Shown: positions 24,032 to 32,686 of the stretch, in pieces
Numbering within the stretch: the stretch's first letter is position 1
How the letters are laid out: each line of letters begins with the position of its first letter
Assembly: GCA_900542175.1 (NCBI GenBank)
Contig: UQNC01000004.1
Span: 22,430 to 86,429, forward strand
Direction of reading: 5' to 3'
DNA from: an uncultured Collinsella sp.
GTDB taxonomy: Bacteria > Actinomycetota > Coriobacteriia > Coriobacteriales > Coriobacteriaceae
Length of the DNA: 64,000 bases
Position numbers and translations under genes: made by a program
The notes under the pieces: model-generated
What the model saw: the letters and a program-made list of their open reading frames with translations, nothing else
The model's database searches: none
What the model was told of the DNA's origin: nothing

Positions 24032-25909
24032 TTGCGCGTTCCGTACCAAGATTGTTTTCATTTAATTGAGCCGTTGCTCGCCAAGGTCGAAAAACCGAGT
24101 CGCTATATCGATCACGAGTGGGGCACGCTTTCCAAGGCCGATGCCGACTACCGTTGCTGCCTGATCTACCCGGATGTGTACGAGGTTGGTCTGCCCAACC
24201 AGGGTATCGCCATCCTCTACAACATCCTTAACCAGGCCGAGGGCATCTCCTGCGAGCGTGGCTATGTGCCGTGGCCCGATATGGGTGACGCTATGCGCGA
24301 GGCAGGCATTCCGTTGCTCTCGCTCGAGGGTGCAGCGCCGGTCGCTTCGTTTGATATCGTCGGCCTGCATGTGCCGCACGAGATGGCGGTGACGAACTTC
24401 CTTGAGGCACTCGACCTCGCTGGCATTCCGCTGTTAGCGGCCGACCGAGGTGAAGACGACCCCATCATCATCGCCGGCGGCCCCTCGGTGTACAACCCCG
24501 AGCCGTACGCGGCCTTCTTCGATGCCATCCTCATCGGCGAGGGCGAGGAATCGCTGCTCGAGACCTGCCAGCTGCATCGCCGCCTGCGCGACGAAGGAGT
24601 CCCGCGCGCGCAGATTGTTGAGCAGCTTGCATCCATTGCCGGCAACTACGTGCCGTCGCTCTATGAGGTTCGTCACGATGAGCCCTGCTCGCCGCATGGC
24701 TACACCGTGCCGCGTGAGGGCAAGGATGCTCCGGTCGTGGTCTACAAGCGCGTCGTCGAGGATTTCGGCGCCACGAATCCGCTGTCGCAGTCGTGTGTAC
24801 CCTATGCGCAGCTGGTCCACGACCGCCTGTCTATCGAGATCCTGCGTGGCTGCGCTCGCGGCTGTCGTTTTTGCCAGGCCGGCATGACGTATCGCCCGGT
24901 GCGCGAGCGCTCGGCCGACCAGATCGTCTCGTCGGTGATTCAGGGTCTGGAAAAGACCGGCTATGACGAGGTGTCGCTGACCTCGCTCTCCACGACCGAC
25001 CACTCCTGCATTCGCGACGTGCTCGGCAGGCTCAACCGTCGCCTGGAGGATACGGGTATTCGCGTGTCTATTCCGTCGCAGCGCCTGGATTCGTTTGGCG
25101 TGGATATGGCCGAGTCGGTCGCCGGCGAAAAGAAGGGCGGCCTGACGTTCGCACCCGAGGCCGGCAGCCAGCGCATGCGCGACATCATTAACAAGAACGT
25201 GACCGAGGAGGACCTGGACCGTGCGGCCAAGGCGGCCTTCGAGGCCGGCTGGAACCGCATGAAGCTCTACTTTATGATGGGCCTTCCCGGCGAGCGCGAC
25301 GAGGACATCGTGGCCATCGCCAATCTGGCCGATCACGTGCTGGAGCTCGGTCGTTCTGTGGTGCCCAAGGCTCGTCGCGGCTCGATCTCGGTGTCCATCT
25401 CGGTTTCGGTGTTTATCCCCAAGGCTGCCACGCCGTTCCAGTGGTGCCCGCAGCTCGACTACGACGACGTCAAGCGTCGCCAGAAGCTGCTTATCACGAG
25501 CGTTCGCAACCGTGCCGTCCGCGTGCATTACCACGATGCCGAGACCTCGCTCATCGAGGCCGCGCTCTCCCGCGCCGGTCGTGACATGACGCCCGTCATC
25601 ATCGATGCTTGGCGCTCGGGGTCTCGCTTTGACGCCTGGGTAGAGCATTTCTCGCTCGATAACTGGAAGGAGGCTGCTGCCAAAAACGGCATCGACCTCA
25701 ATGAGCTTGTGCACCTGCCCTACGAGTTGGACTGGCGTCTGCCGTGGGAGCATGTGAGCCCCGGCTGCACGCGCGGCTTCCTCGAGCGCGAGTACCGTCG
25801 CTCGCTCGAGGGTGTCACGACTCCCGACTGCACTCGCACGTCGTGCACCGGCTGCGGAATCTGCCCCACGCTCCACGCCAAGAATGTATTGATGGGTGAT
25901 CGCGCATGA
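24032..25909 (+). CDS. B12-binding-like radical SAM protein (TIGR03960 family)
   Basis: 625 residues from a TTG start with an AGGGG site. The N-terminal ~200 residues resemble a cobalamin-binding-type domain (GGPSVYNPEPYAAFFDAILIGEGE). The radical SAM core carries CARGCRFCQAG, the CxxxCxxC ligand set for the 4Fe-4S cluster, and later TFAPEAGSQRMRDIINKN and KLYFMMGLPGERDED. The C-terminal end has a cysteine-rich CTRTSCTGCGIC stretch. In many bacteria it is encoded next to, or fused with, a DUF2344 protein, as here (4-base overlap). The reaction is unknown; a tRNA- or ribosome-linked modification is often suspected because of the neighbouring genes (inference). Confidence 0.88.
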   Translation: MRVPYQDCFHLIEPLLAKVEKPSRYIDHEWGTLSKADADYRCCLIYPDVYEVGLPNQGIAILYNILNQAEGISCERGYVPWPDMGDAMREAGIPLLSLEGAAPVASFDIVGLHVPHEMAVTNFLEALDLAGIPLLAADRGEDDPIIIAGGPSVYNPEPYAAFFDAILIGEGEESLLETCQLHRRLRDEGVPRAQIVEQLASIAGNYVPSLYEVRHDEPCSPHGYTVPREGKDAPVVVYKRVVEDFGATNPLSQSCVPYAQLVHDRLSIEILRGCARGCRFCQAGMTYRPVRERSADQIVSSVIQGLEKTGYDEVSLTSLSTTDHSCIRDVLGRLNRRLEDTGIRVSIPSQRLDSFGVDMAESVAGEKKGGLTFAPEAGSQRMRDIINKNVTEEDLDRAAKAAFEAGWNRMKLYFMMGLPGERDEDIVAIANLADHVLELGRSVVPKARRGSISVSISVSVFIPKAATPFQWCPQLDYDDVKRRQKLLITSVRNRAVRVHYHDAETSLIEAALSRAGRDMTPVIIDAWRSGSRFDAWVEHFSLDNWKEAAAKNGIDLNELVHLPYELDWRLPWEHVSPGCTRGFLEREYRRSLEGVTTPDCTRTSCTGCGICPTLHAKNVLMGDRA

Positions 25910-26718
25910 GTGAGCGCCTGACCGACAACCCCACGCTCTTTAGACTTCGTGTTCGCTATGGCAAGCGCGATCGCCTTAAGTACCTGGGCCATCTCGAAGT
26001 AATCCATACCATTGAGCGCATCGTGCGCCGTGCGGGACTTCCCTATGCCGTCACGCAGGGCTTCTCTCCGCACATGCGAGTGGGCTTCTCTTCGGCGCTA
26101 CCGGTGGGTACGTCGTCGATCTGCGAGTGGTATGACCTGTTTATGACCGAGTTCGTGGCGCTCGACGAGGCGTTTGGGCGCCTGGCTGCGGCGTCTCCGG
26201 CCGATCTGGCGCCCATCGAGGCGGCGTATATCGACGTGCGCACGCCGGCGTTGACGGCGCAACTCACGCGTCTGTCGTATCGCATCGACCTGCACTTGGA
26301 TCCCGAGGCGCCCGTAAGCGCCGACGAGGTGCGTCGTGCGATCGACACGCTGCGCGCGGACCATGGCATCGACTACGCGCGCGGCAAAAAGAGCAAGCGC
26401 TTGGATTTGGATCACACGCTCGTGGGCTATGAGCTCACGGCGGGGGAGCGCCCGGACCATTTGGTGCTCATGCTCGACACCCATGCCGACAACGAGGGCT
26501 CCATGCGTCCGGAAATTTTGCTTTCTGCTGCTGATGTTTTGTTGCAGGGCTTGACCCCGGGCGTGGATGCACCTATTGTTTCCACCGGTATGCAAGACCT
26601 CGTGACCATCTGCTCCTACGATGTCGAGCGTCAGAATCAAGCATGCGAGGACGACGAGGGCCGACTCGTCAGCCCCATACCTGTGCGAACTTGTGGATTT
26701 GCTCCACATACTCGTTGA
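25906..26718 (+). CDS. DUF2344 radical-SAM-associated protein (TIGR03936)
   Basis: 270 residues. The opening RLRVRYGKRDRLKYLGHLEVIHTIERIVRRAGLPYAVTQGFSPHMRVGFSSALPVG pattern is characteristic of TIGR03936 (positions ~8-65). It overlaps the stop of the radical SAM gene (ATGA) and so is translationally coupled. The protein is assumed to work with that enzyme, perhaps in substrate binding. No catalytic motif is visible. It ends about 50 bases before the rplU promoter region. Confidence 0.85.
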   Translation: MSERLTDNPTLFRLRVRYGKRDRLKYLGHLEVIHTIERIVRRAGLPYAVTQGFSPHMRVGFSSALPVGTSSICEWYDLFMTEFVALDEAFGRLAAASPADLAPIEAAYIDVRTPALTAQLTRLSYRIDLHLDPEAPVSADEVRRAIDTLRADHGIDYARGKKSKRLDLDHTLVGYELTAGERPDHLVLMLDTHADNEGSMRPEILLSAADVLLQGLTPGVDAPIVSTGMQDLVTICSYDVERQNQACEDDEGRLVSPIPVRTCGFAPHTR

Positions 26719-26743
26719 CGGGGGTATTTTCGCCTGCTACTAT
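26715..26743 (+). promoter_or_regulatory. Promoter of rplU-rpmA
   Basis: TTGACG, a 17-base spacer and TACTAT. It starts inside the last codons of the upstream gene. This is the best-matching promoter in this part of the window. Confidence 0.75.
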
Positions 26744-26785
26744 ATTCGACTGTTGCACTAACTGATGCATGAAGGGCAAGTAAAC

Positions 26786-27160
26786 ATGTACGCAATCGTT
26801 AACACGGGCGGCAAGCAGTACAAGGTCGCCACCGACGATGTCATCACCGTCGAGAAGATCGAGGGCAATGAGGGCGACAAGGTCACCCTGCCGGTCATCT
26901 TCCTCAACGATGGTAAGAAGATCGTCACCGATCCCGACAAGCTGGCCAAGGCCAAGGTTACCGCTCAGATCGTTGAGCAGTTCAAGGGCGAGAAGCAGCT
27001 GGTCTTCAAGTTCCACAAGCGCAAGCGCTATCGTCGTCTGAAGGGTCACCGTCAGCAGCTCACCAAGCTGAAGATCGTGAAGGTCCAGGCTACGTCCCGC
27101 GCCAAGAAGGCTGTCAAGGCAGAGGCCGAGGCTGTTGCCGAGGCTCCCGTCGCCGAGTAG
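26786..27160 (+). CDS. rplU: 50S ribosomal protein L21
   Basis: 124 residues. It starts MYAIVNTGGKQYKVATDDVI, the L21 hallmark, and contains FKFHKRKRYRRLKGHRQQ, the conserved basic rRNA-binding block near residue 80. A ~20-residue Ala/Glu-rich tail extends beyond the typical end, as is common in actinobacteria. The start is set at ATG 26786 by family alignment; the frame is open seven codons further upstream. It is followed by rpmA after 33 bases. Confidence 0.97.
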   Translation: MYAIVNTGGKQYKVATDDVITVEKIEGNEGDKVTLPVIFLNDGKKIVTDPDKLAKAKVTAQIVEQFKGEKQLVFKFHKRKRYRRLKGHRQQLTKLKIVKVQATSRAKKAVKAEAEAVAEAPVAE

Positions 27161-27193
27161 ATTACACTCGTAACGAAAGAGTAGGTATACACA

Positions 27194-27451
27194 ATGGCAC
27201 ACAAAAAAGGACTCGGTTCCTCCCGTAATGGCCGTGACTCCCGCGGTCAGCGCCTTGGCACGAAGCGCTATGCCGGCCAGACGGTAACCACGGGCACGAT
27301 TCTCGTCCGTCAGCACGGCACTCACATCCACCCGGGTGAGAACGTTGGCCGTGGCAAGGACGACACGCTGTTCGCGCTGGTCGACGGTACCGTTGAGTTC
27401 CACAAGGGTATCAAGCACAGGGTCAGCGTACGCCCGCTCGCGAACGCGTAA
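27194..27451 (+). CDS. rpmA: 50S ribosomal protein L27
   Basis: 85 residues. MAHKKGLGSSRNGRDSRGQRLGTKRYAGQTV and GTHIHPGENVGRGKDDTLFALVDG patterns identify L27, whose N-terminus reaches the peptidyl-transferase centre. There is no cleavable N-terminal extension of the kind seen in Firmicutes, since Ala follows Met directly. It is co-transcribed with rplU and followed by a terminator. Confidence 0.97.
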   Translation: MAHKKGLGSSRNGRDSRGQRLGTKRYAGQTVTTGTILVRQHGTHIHPGENVGRGKDDTLFALVDGTVEFHKGIKHRVSVRPLANA

Positions 27452-27476
27452 TTCACCCTTCATAGAGCACATATGT

Positions 27477-27519
27477 GGGAGGCACTTGAGTTTTAGGATT
27501 CAAGGGTCTCCCTCTTTTT
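27477..27519 (+). terminator. Terminator after rpmA
   Basis: A two-part stem, GGGAG / CTCCC and CTTGA / TTCAAG, separated by small bulges, followed by TCTTTTT, just before the obgE ribosome site. Confidence 0.7.
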
Positions 27520-27535
27520 GTAGGAGGCGATTCTG

Positions 27536-29002
27536 TTGTCACAGTTCACCGATATCAGCCGCATTAACGTGTGCGGCGGCGACGGCGGAGCCGGATGCAT
27601 GTCGTTTAGGCGCGAGGCATTTGTCCCCAAGGGCGGCCCCGATGGCGGCGACGGCGGTCGTGGCGGCAATGTCGTCATCCAGGCCGATGCTCAGCTGTCT
27701 TCGTTGATCGATTACCGCTTTAAGCATCACTTCCGCGCCGAACGCGGCACGCACGGGCAGGGTGCCCGTCGTAACGGTAAGAGCGGCGAGGACCTTATTC
27801 TTAAGGTTCCCATGGGTACCGTGGTGCGCGAGCTCGACCCCGAGACGCAGACCCCGATGTTCGAGATTGCCGATCTGGTGCATGATGGCGAGCGCGTTGT
27901 CGTGGCGCCCGGCGGTGCCGGTGGCCTGGGCAACACGCACTTTGTGACGTCGGTGCGCCGCGCGCCCGCGTTCGCTCAGCTGGGCGAACCGGCCGAGGAG
28001 CATTGGATTGAGCTTGAGATGAAGCTTATGGCCGATGCTGCGCTCGTGGGCTTTCCCTCGGTGGGTAAGTCTTCGCTCATCGCGCGCATGAGTGCCGCCC
28101 GTCCCAAGATCGCCGACTATCCGTTTACCACGCTCGTGCCGAACCTCGGCATGGTGCGTGCCGGTGAGTATTCTTACGTCGTTGCCGACGTTCCTGGTTT
28201 GATCGAGGGCGCGAGCGAGGGCAAGGGCCTGGGCCACCAGTTCCTGCGCCACATCGAGCGTACGGCGCTGATCATGCATGTCGTCGACATGACGGGCGGT
28301 TTTGAGGATCGCGACCCGGTTGAGGATTACCGCATCATCAACCGTGAGCTCGAGCAGTATGGCGCCGAGCTTTCGGAGCGTCCGCAGATCGTCGTCGCCA
28401 ACAAGTGCGATGCGCCGGGCACGGCCGACAAGATTGCCGACCTTAAGCGCGCCGCGCTCGACGATGGACATATGTTCTTTGCCGTGTCCGCCGTGACGGG
28501 CGCCGGCCTCAACACGCTGATGCTTGCCGTGGGCGAGCAGGTGGCTAAGCTGCGCGCCGAGCTGGCGGTCTCCGATGAGCCTGTCGATCTTCGCGACGAG
28601 GAGTGGGAGCGCCGTCGCCTGCAGCGCGAGAAGCGTTTCCGCATTGTTCAGGAAGAGCCCGGTGCCTTCCGCGTGGTCGGTCGCGCCATCGAGCGCATGG
28701 TTATTCAGACCGACTGGGAAAACGAGGAAGCCGTCATCTACCTGCAGCACAAGTTTGCGCGCATGGGTGTTGACGACGCGCTCGAGAAGGCCGGCTGCCG
28801 TGCGGGCGACGAGGTCCGCATTTGCCAGCGCGCCTTTGACTTTGAGGGCGCCGAGGACTTCTCGGAGTACGAGGAGCTCGAGGACGCTGGCGAGGGCGTT
28901 GCCGTTGAGGCCCTTGACGTGACCGATGCTCCTGATGAGGGCGTCGAGGTTGTCGATGCGGCGGATGCCGCGGACGATGCCGAGACCTCGGAGGGCGAGT
29001 AA
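27536..29002 (+). CDS. obgE: GTPase Obg
   Basis: 488 residues. A ribosome-assembly and stress-linked GTPase that binds the 50S subunit. The N-terminal glycine-rich Obg fold has DGGAGCMSFRREAFVPKGGP (from residue ~15) and RNGKSGEDL. The G domain has G1 GFPSVGKSS, G2 YPFTTLVPNLG, G3 DVPGLIEGA, G4 NKCD and G5 SAVTGAG. A C-terminal OCT domain (FRIVQEEPGAFRVVGRAIERM) follows, then an acidic ~60-residue tail. The start is a TTG at 27536, eight bases after AGGAGG. Confidence 0.95.
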   Translation: MSQFTDISRINVCGGDGGAGCMSFRREAFVPKGGPDGGDGGRGGNVVIQADAQLSSLIDYRFKHHFRAERGTHGQGARRNGKSGEDLILKVPMGTVVRELDPETQTPMFEIADLVHDGERVVVAPGGAGGLGNTHFVTSVRRAPAFAQLGEPAEEHWIELEMKLMADAALVGFPSVGKSSLIARMSAARPKIADYPFTTLVPNLGMVRAGEYSYVVADVPGLIEGASEGKGLGHQFLRHIERTALIMHVVDMTGGFEDRDPVEDYRIINRELEQYGAELSERPQIVVANKCDAPGTADKIADLKRAALDDGHMFFAVSAVTGAGLNTLMLAVGEQVAKLRAELAVSDEPVDLRDEEWERRRLQREKRFRIVQEEPGAFRVVGRAIERMVIQTDWENEEAVIYLQHKFARMGVDDALEKAGCRAGDEVRICQRAFDFEGAEDFSEYEELEDAGEGVAVEALDVTDAPDEGVEVVDAADAADDAETSEGE

Positions 29003-29005
29003 GCC

Positions 29006-29683
29006 ATGTCGCTGCGCGGTGGAATCGGTTTGCCCGAGCTGCCCATAAAAGAGGGCAAAGAGTTTCGGCTTGGCATTATGGGCGGCACCTTCGACCCGAT
29101 TCATTACGGGCACTTGGTGACTGCCGAGCAGGCGCGCGAGTCGCTCGACTTGGACGCTGTGCTCTTTATGCCGGCCGGCTCTCCTGCCTTTAAACTCGAC
29201 AAACCGGTGACGCCTGCTGAGGACCGTTATGCCATGACGGTTCTCGCCACCGCCGCGAATCCGGCTTTTTTGGCGAGCCGTTTCGAGATCGACCGTCCGG
29301 GCGTGACCTATACTGCCGATACGCTTCATGCCCTTCGCGACTTTTACCCGCCGCAGGTAAAGCTCTACTTTATTACGGGCGCCGATGCGATTATCGATAT
29401 TGTGACCTGGCATGATGCCGAACGAATCGCTGAGCTTGCTACCTTTATTGCGGCGACGCGACCGGGCTTTGATATCGATACGGCGCGTGCCCGAATCAAA
29501 GAGTCGGGGCTGCCGTTCGACGTGCGCTATATTCAGATTCCGGCGCTGGCGATCAGCTCGACGAACATTCGTAAGCGAGTTGCCCGCGGCATGAGCGTGC
29601 GCTATCTTACGAGCGAGTCCGTGCTCGGCTACATTCGCAAGCGCAGGCTATATGCCGATTTGGGCCAAGAAGATTTTGAGTGA
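29006..29683 (+). CDS. nadD: Nicotinate-nucleotide adenylyltransferase
   Basis: 225 residues. Adenylates nicotinate mononucleotide to deamido-NAD. The nucleotidyltransferase motif GIMGGTFDPIHYGHLV begins near residue 24, after a short N-terminal extension. FITGADAIIDIVTWHDAERI and the ISSTNIRKRV signature of the C-terminal part are present. It begins four bases after obgE and overlaps yqeK at its stop codon, forming the obgE-nadD-yqeK-rsfS unit seen in many Gram-positives. Confidence 0.94.
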   Translation: MSLRGGIGLPELPIKEGKEFRLGIMGGTFDPIHYGHLVTAEQARESLDLDAVLFMPAGSPAFKLDKPVTPAEDRYAMTVLATAANPAFLASRFEIDRPGVTYTADTLHALRDFYPPQVKLYFITGADAIIDIVTWHDAERIAELATFIAATRPGFDIDTARARIKESGLPFDVRYIQIPALAISSTNIRKRVARGMSVRYLTSESVLGYIRKRRLYADLGQEDFE

Positions 29684-30303
29684 TGGGGGCTACGTTGTCG
29701 GTAGAGGATCAGTTTGAGGGCGATGAGCGCGCGCTGCTCAAGCGCATTCAAGAGCTACTCGATGTTCGCATGAAAGATAAGCGCAAGCGCTATGTGCATT
29801 CGCTGGGTGTTGCCGAGACCGCACTTCATCTGGCCGAGGTCTACGGCGTTGACCGCTTTGATGCGGCTGCCGCCGGCTTAATTCACGACTGGGACAAGGT
29901 TCTTTCCGATGATGAGCTCGTGGCCCGCGCGCTTCACTATGGCATCAAGGTTGCCGGCTCTCCTTCCGCCGCGACGCCGCTTTTGCATGGCCCTGTTGCC
30001 GCCTATGAGCTTCCGCAGCTTTTTCCCGAGCTGTCACCGGCCGTTTTCCAGGCTGTCGACCGTCACACCGTGGGTGCCTGCGACATGACGCCGCTCGATA
30101 TGGTGGTCTTTGTGGCAGATGCCATCGAGCCCAACCGTCACGGCGACTATGCCCATGCGCTGCGCAAGATGGTGGGGGAGTCGACGCTTGACGAGTTGTT
30201 CTTCTCCTGTTTTGCGCAGGGTCTGGTCTATGTGATCCAGTCCGGGCGCTATCTTTATCCCACGGCTATTACGATTTACAACCATTACGCCCAGCTGCGC
30301 TAG
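29683..30303 (+). CDS. yqeK: HD-domain protein YqeK (Ap4A hydrolase type)
   Basis: 206 residues. HD-superfamily metal-dependent phosphohydrolase; characterised YqeK enzymes hydrolyse Ap4A symmetrically. Visible are KRYVHSLGVAETALHLAEVYG with the first histidine, LIHDWDKVL with the HD pair, HGPVAAYELPQLFP, and AVDRHTVG followed by VVFVADAIEPNR. Start at ATG 29683, overlapping the nadD stop; an alternative TTG at 29695 after GGGGGC is possible. Confidence 0.9.
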   Translation: MGATLSVEDQFEGDERALLKRIQELLDVRMKDKRKRYVHSLGVAETALHLAEVYGVDRFDAAAAGLIHDWDKVLSDDELVARALHYGIKVAGSPSAATPLLHGPVAAYELPQLFPELSPAVFQAVDRHTVGACDMTPLDMVVFVADAIEPNRHGDYAHALRKMVGESTLDELFFSCFAQGLVYVIQSGRYLYPTAITIYNHYAQLR

Positions 30304-30331
30304 CTCGGGTGTGTCTAGAAAGAGGTATTCC

Positions 30332-30787
30332 ATGGCCGACGAGACCATGACTGACGAGCAGATTCTTGAAGGTGTGGAGCACAAGAGTTTCGTTGCCACG
30401 TCCGACCGCACCGCCGCCTCGCTGTCCGCGAACGGTGTCGCCGCCGAGGATGTCGCCCGCGCCGCCGCGCAGGCCGCCTACGACAAGAAGGGCGAGGATG
30501 TGCAGGTGCTCGACCTGACCGAGCTTTCCGACGTGTGCGACTACTTTGTGCTTGCCACCGGTACCAACAACCGCCAGGTCGATTCGATCGTCGACGAGAT
30601 CGAGGAGAAGGTCGCCGAGGCTTGCGGCGAGCATCCGTTCTCCATCGAGGGCCGCGAGCAGAAGACCTGGATGCTCATGGACTACGGCTCGGTTGTCGTC
30701 CACGTCTTCACTCCCGAAGCCCGCGACTTCTACCGCCTAGAAAAGCTCTGGGGTGACGCCCCCCAGCTCCCCCTCAATCTCCTCTAG
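30332..30787 (+). CDS. rsfS: Ribosome silencing factor RsfS
   Basis: 151 residues. Binds L14 and blocks subunit joining when nutrients are scarce. The core has EDVQVLDLTELSDVCDYFVLATGTNNRQVDSI, GEHPFSIEGREQKTWMLMDYGSVVVHVF and FYRLEKLWGDAPQLPL, all family hallmarks. An N-terminal extension of ~40 residues is present. An AAAGAGGT site precedes the ATG at 30332. Last gene of the obgE operon, ending before a strong hairpin. Confidence 0.95.
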   Translation: MADETMTDEQILEGVEHKSFVATSDRTAASLSANGVAAEDVARAAAQAAYDKKGEDVQVLDLTELSDVCDYFVLATGTNNRQVDSIVDEIEEKVAEACGEHPFSIEGREQKTWMLMDYGSVVVHVFTPEARDFYRLEKLWGDAPQLPLNLL

Positions 30788-30831
30788 TAGCTCATTTGAT
30801 ACGGGGCTTTTTAGCTAGCTTCGCGCATTTC

Positions 30832-30873
30832 GCCGGGCAGTTGCGGTTTTCCGCACCTGCCCGGCTTTCTTTT
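30832..30873. terminator. Shared terminator between rsfS and dinB
   Basis: GCCGGGCAG(tt)GCGG / CCGC(ac)CTGCCCGGC with a TTTT loop and a TTTCTTTTT tail on the plus strand. It serves rsfS and, in the other direction, the convergent dinB. Confidence 0.85.
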
Positions 30874-30886
30874 TGCCTAAAGGCGG

Positions 30887-32140
30887 TTAATCGTTGAAGC
30901 GGGATTGGCGGCCGAAAGATAGGGCGGTGTCGCCGAACTTGTCTCGGACGGCGTCGATAGCGACCGAGAGGTCGCGACGGTCGCTTGATTGGGCTCCGCG
31001 GTCGTCGACTTCGCAGAACAGGTCGGTCTGGATGCCGCCTTGGTGGTCGAAGTCGCTCATGCCGATGCCCGCTAAGCGAACATGCATGCCTTCCTGCCAG
31101 ATGTTGTCGAGCAGTTCGAGTGCAACCGCCACGAAGATGTTCTCATCGTCGGTCGGATGAGGCAGCCGGCGCTGTGCCGTACGCCCGCTGCCATACGAAT
31201 ACTTAAGCTTGAGCGTTACCGTGCCGCCCGTCAGTCCCTGACGGCGCAGGCGGCGTCCAACCGACTCACCCAGCAGCGCAATCGCCGCTTCGATGTCCCC
31301 GCGCTCAGTCAAATCTTTCGCAAAGGTGCGTTCATTGCTGACCGACTTGACCTCGCGCTCTTCATCGAGACTCGCGACTTCGGAGATTTCAAGTCCCAGC
31401 GCACGCTGACGCATACGTTCGCCGTTGACGCCAAAAATAGAGGCCAAGGTGGATTCCGGCGCGCGTGACAGCTCGCCGAGCGTGTAGATGCGCATACGGC
31501 GCAGTCGCTCCTCGGCCGAGCGCCCGATGCCGCTCATGGCAGATACCGGCAGCGCGGCCAAAAAGCGCTGCTCGGTTCCGGGGCGCACGATGGTCAGCCC
31601 AAACGGCTTATCCCGCTCGCTTGCGATCTTTGCGACCGTCTTGTTGCAGCCCACGCCAATGGAGCACGTCACTCCCAGCGCTGCCACACGGTCGCTTATA
31701 CGCCGTGCAACCAGCAGTGGGTCCTCGGGCGCAAAGCGACCCGGTGTGATATCGATAAAGGCTTCGTCGATGGATACGCGCTCAACGCGCGGCGTCTCCT
31801 CGGCAAGAATCGCCATGACCTGCGCGCTCACCTCGCGGTAGCGATCAAAGTGCCCGTGCGTCCAAATGGCTTGCGGGCACAAGCGCCGCGCCTCGGCCGA
31901 GGCCATGGCAGAGTGCACGCCAAAGCGGCGCGCCTCATACGAACACGTGGACACGACGCCACGCGAATCGGCGTCTCCGCCCACGATGAGTGGCTTTCCG
32001 CGCCATTCGGGATGATCGAGCATCTCCACGCTCGCAAAAAACGCATCGAGGTCCATGAGGCCCACCGCCGGACCCGTCCAGGGAGGCGGCGTGACGCTCA
32101 TGGCATCCTCATAACCGTATGTATGTTCGCGTCTTTCCAT
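30887..32140 (-). CDS. dinB: DNA polymerase IV (Y-family)
   Basis: 417 residues from the ATG at 32140, or 404 from the ATG at 32101. A low-fidelity lesion-bypass polymerase. Palm motifs are GLMDLDAFFASVE (metal Asp), SYEARRFGVHSAM, and RVSIDEAFIDIT with the second acidic pair. The thumb/little-finger region includes CSIGVGCNKTVAKIASERDKP and an MSGIGRSAEERLRRM helix-hairpin-helix. ATG 32101 has GAGG upstream. The 32140 ATG sits only six bases after a TATACT hexamer, so a near-leaderless transcript is possible. No clamp-binding motif is obvious at the C-terminus. Confidence 0.93.
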   Translation of the reverse strand: MERREHTYGYEDAMSVTPPPWTGPAVGLMDLDAFFASVEMLDHPEWRGKPLIVGGDADSRGVVSTCSYEARRFGVHSAMASAEARRLCPQAIWTHGHFDRYREVSAQVMAILAEETPRVERVSIDEAFIDITPGRFAPEDPLLVARRISDRVAALGVTCSIGVGCNKTVAKIASERDKPFGLTIVRPGTEQRFLAALPVSAMSGIGRSAEERLRRMRIYTLGELSRAPESTLASIFGVNGERMRQRALGLEISEVASLDEEREVKSVSNERTFAKDLTERGDIEAAIALLGESVGRRLRRQGLTGGTVTLKLKYSYGSGRTAQRRLPHPTDDENIFVAVALELLDNIWQEGMHVRLAGIGMSDFDHQGGIQTDLFCEVDDRGAQSSDRRDLSVAIDAVRDKFGDTALSFGRQSRFND

Positions 32141-32255
32141 GTCATGAGTATACCGCGCAGCTCATGTGGGGTGCGTGTATGTGCTTGCAAATCCCGAATT
32201 CTTGTCTAAGATATGGATTTGCCCTCGACTACACCGAAGAAGTTGGTCTCACGGA

Positions 32256-32285
32256 CTTCACCTGCCCGCGTCGATGGCGTATTAT
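32256..32285 (+). promoter_or_regulatory. Putative promoter of the rpsP operon
   Basis: CTTCAC and TATTAT separated by 18 bases, ending 56 bases before the rpsP start. The rest of the ~200-base gap between dinB and rpsP holds no gene I can support. Confidence 0.45.
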
Positions 32286-32341
32286 GTTCAACTGTTTGTT
32301 TGTAGTTGCAGCCTTAAGCTGCTTGGTTGGAGGAGTTTCCT

Positions 32342-32683
32342 TTGGCAGTCAAGATTCGCCTTGCTCGTCACGGCGCTAAGAAGCGTCCGTACTACCGTGT
32401 CGTCGTCGCCGATTCCCGCGCCCCGCGTGACGGTCGTATCATCGAGGAGGTTGGCCGCTACAACCCGATGACCGCCCCCAAGACCATCAACCTCGACCTC
32501 GAGAAGATCGCCGACTGGCAGTCCAAGGGCGCTCAGCTCACCGACGCCGTCGCCGCTCTGGTCAAGGCCGCCAACGAGGGCGAGAAGACCGAGACCGTCG
32601 TCAAGAAGTCCAAGAAGCAGCTCGCCAAAGAGGCCGAGGCCGCTAAGGCTGCCGCTGAGGCCGCTGAGGGCGCCGAGGAGTAA
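32342..32683 (+). CDS. rpsP: 30S ribosomal protein S16
   Basis: 113 residues from a TTG at 32342, preceded by GGAGGAG. AVKIRLARHGAKKRPYYRVVVADSRAPRDGR and EEVGRYNP are definitive for S16. The C-terminal ~30 residues are a Lys/Ala/Glu-rich extension (KKSKKQLAKEAEAAKAAAE), common in actinobacteria. First gene of rpsP-khpA-rimM-trmD-lepB. Confidence 0.97.
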   Translation: MAVKIRLARHGAKKRPYYRVVVADSRAPRDGRIIEEVGRYNPMTAPKTINLDLEKIADWQSKGAQLTDAVAALVKAANEGEKTETVVKKSKKQLAKEAEAAKAAAEAAEGAEE

Positions 32684-32686
32684 ATC

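Noticed and set aside
32112..32130. LexA/SOS box in front of dinB
   Set aside because: Only one half-site (CGAAC) is present; the second half does not match the actinobacterial CGAACN4GTTCG pattern.
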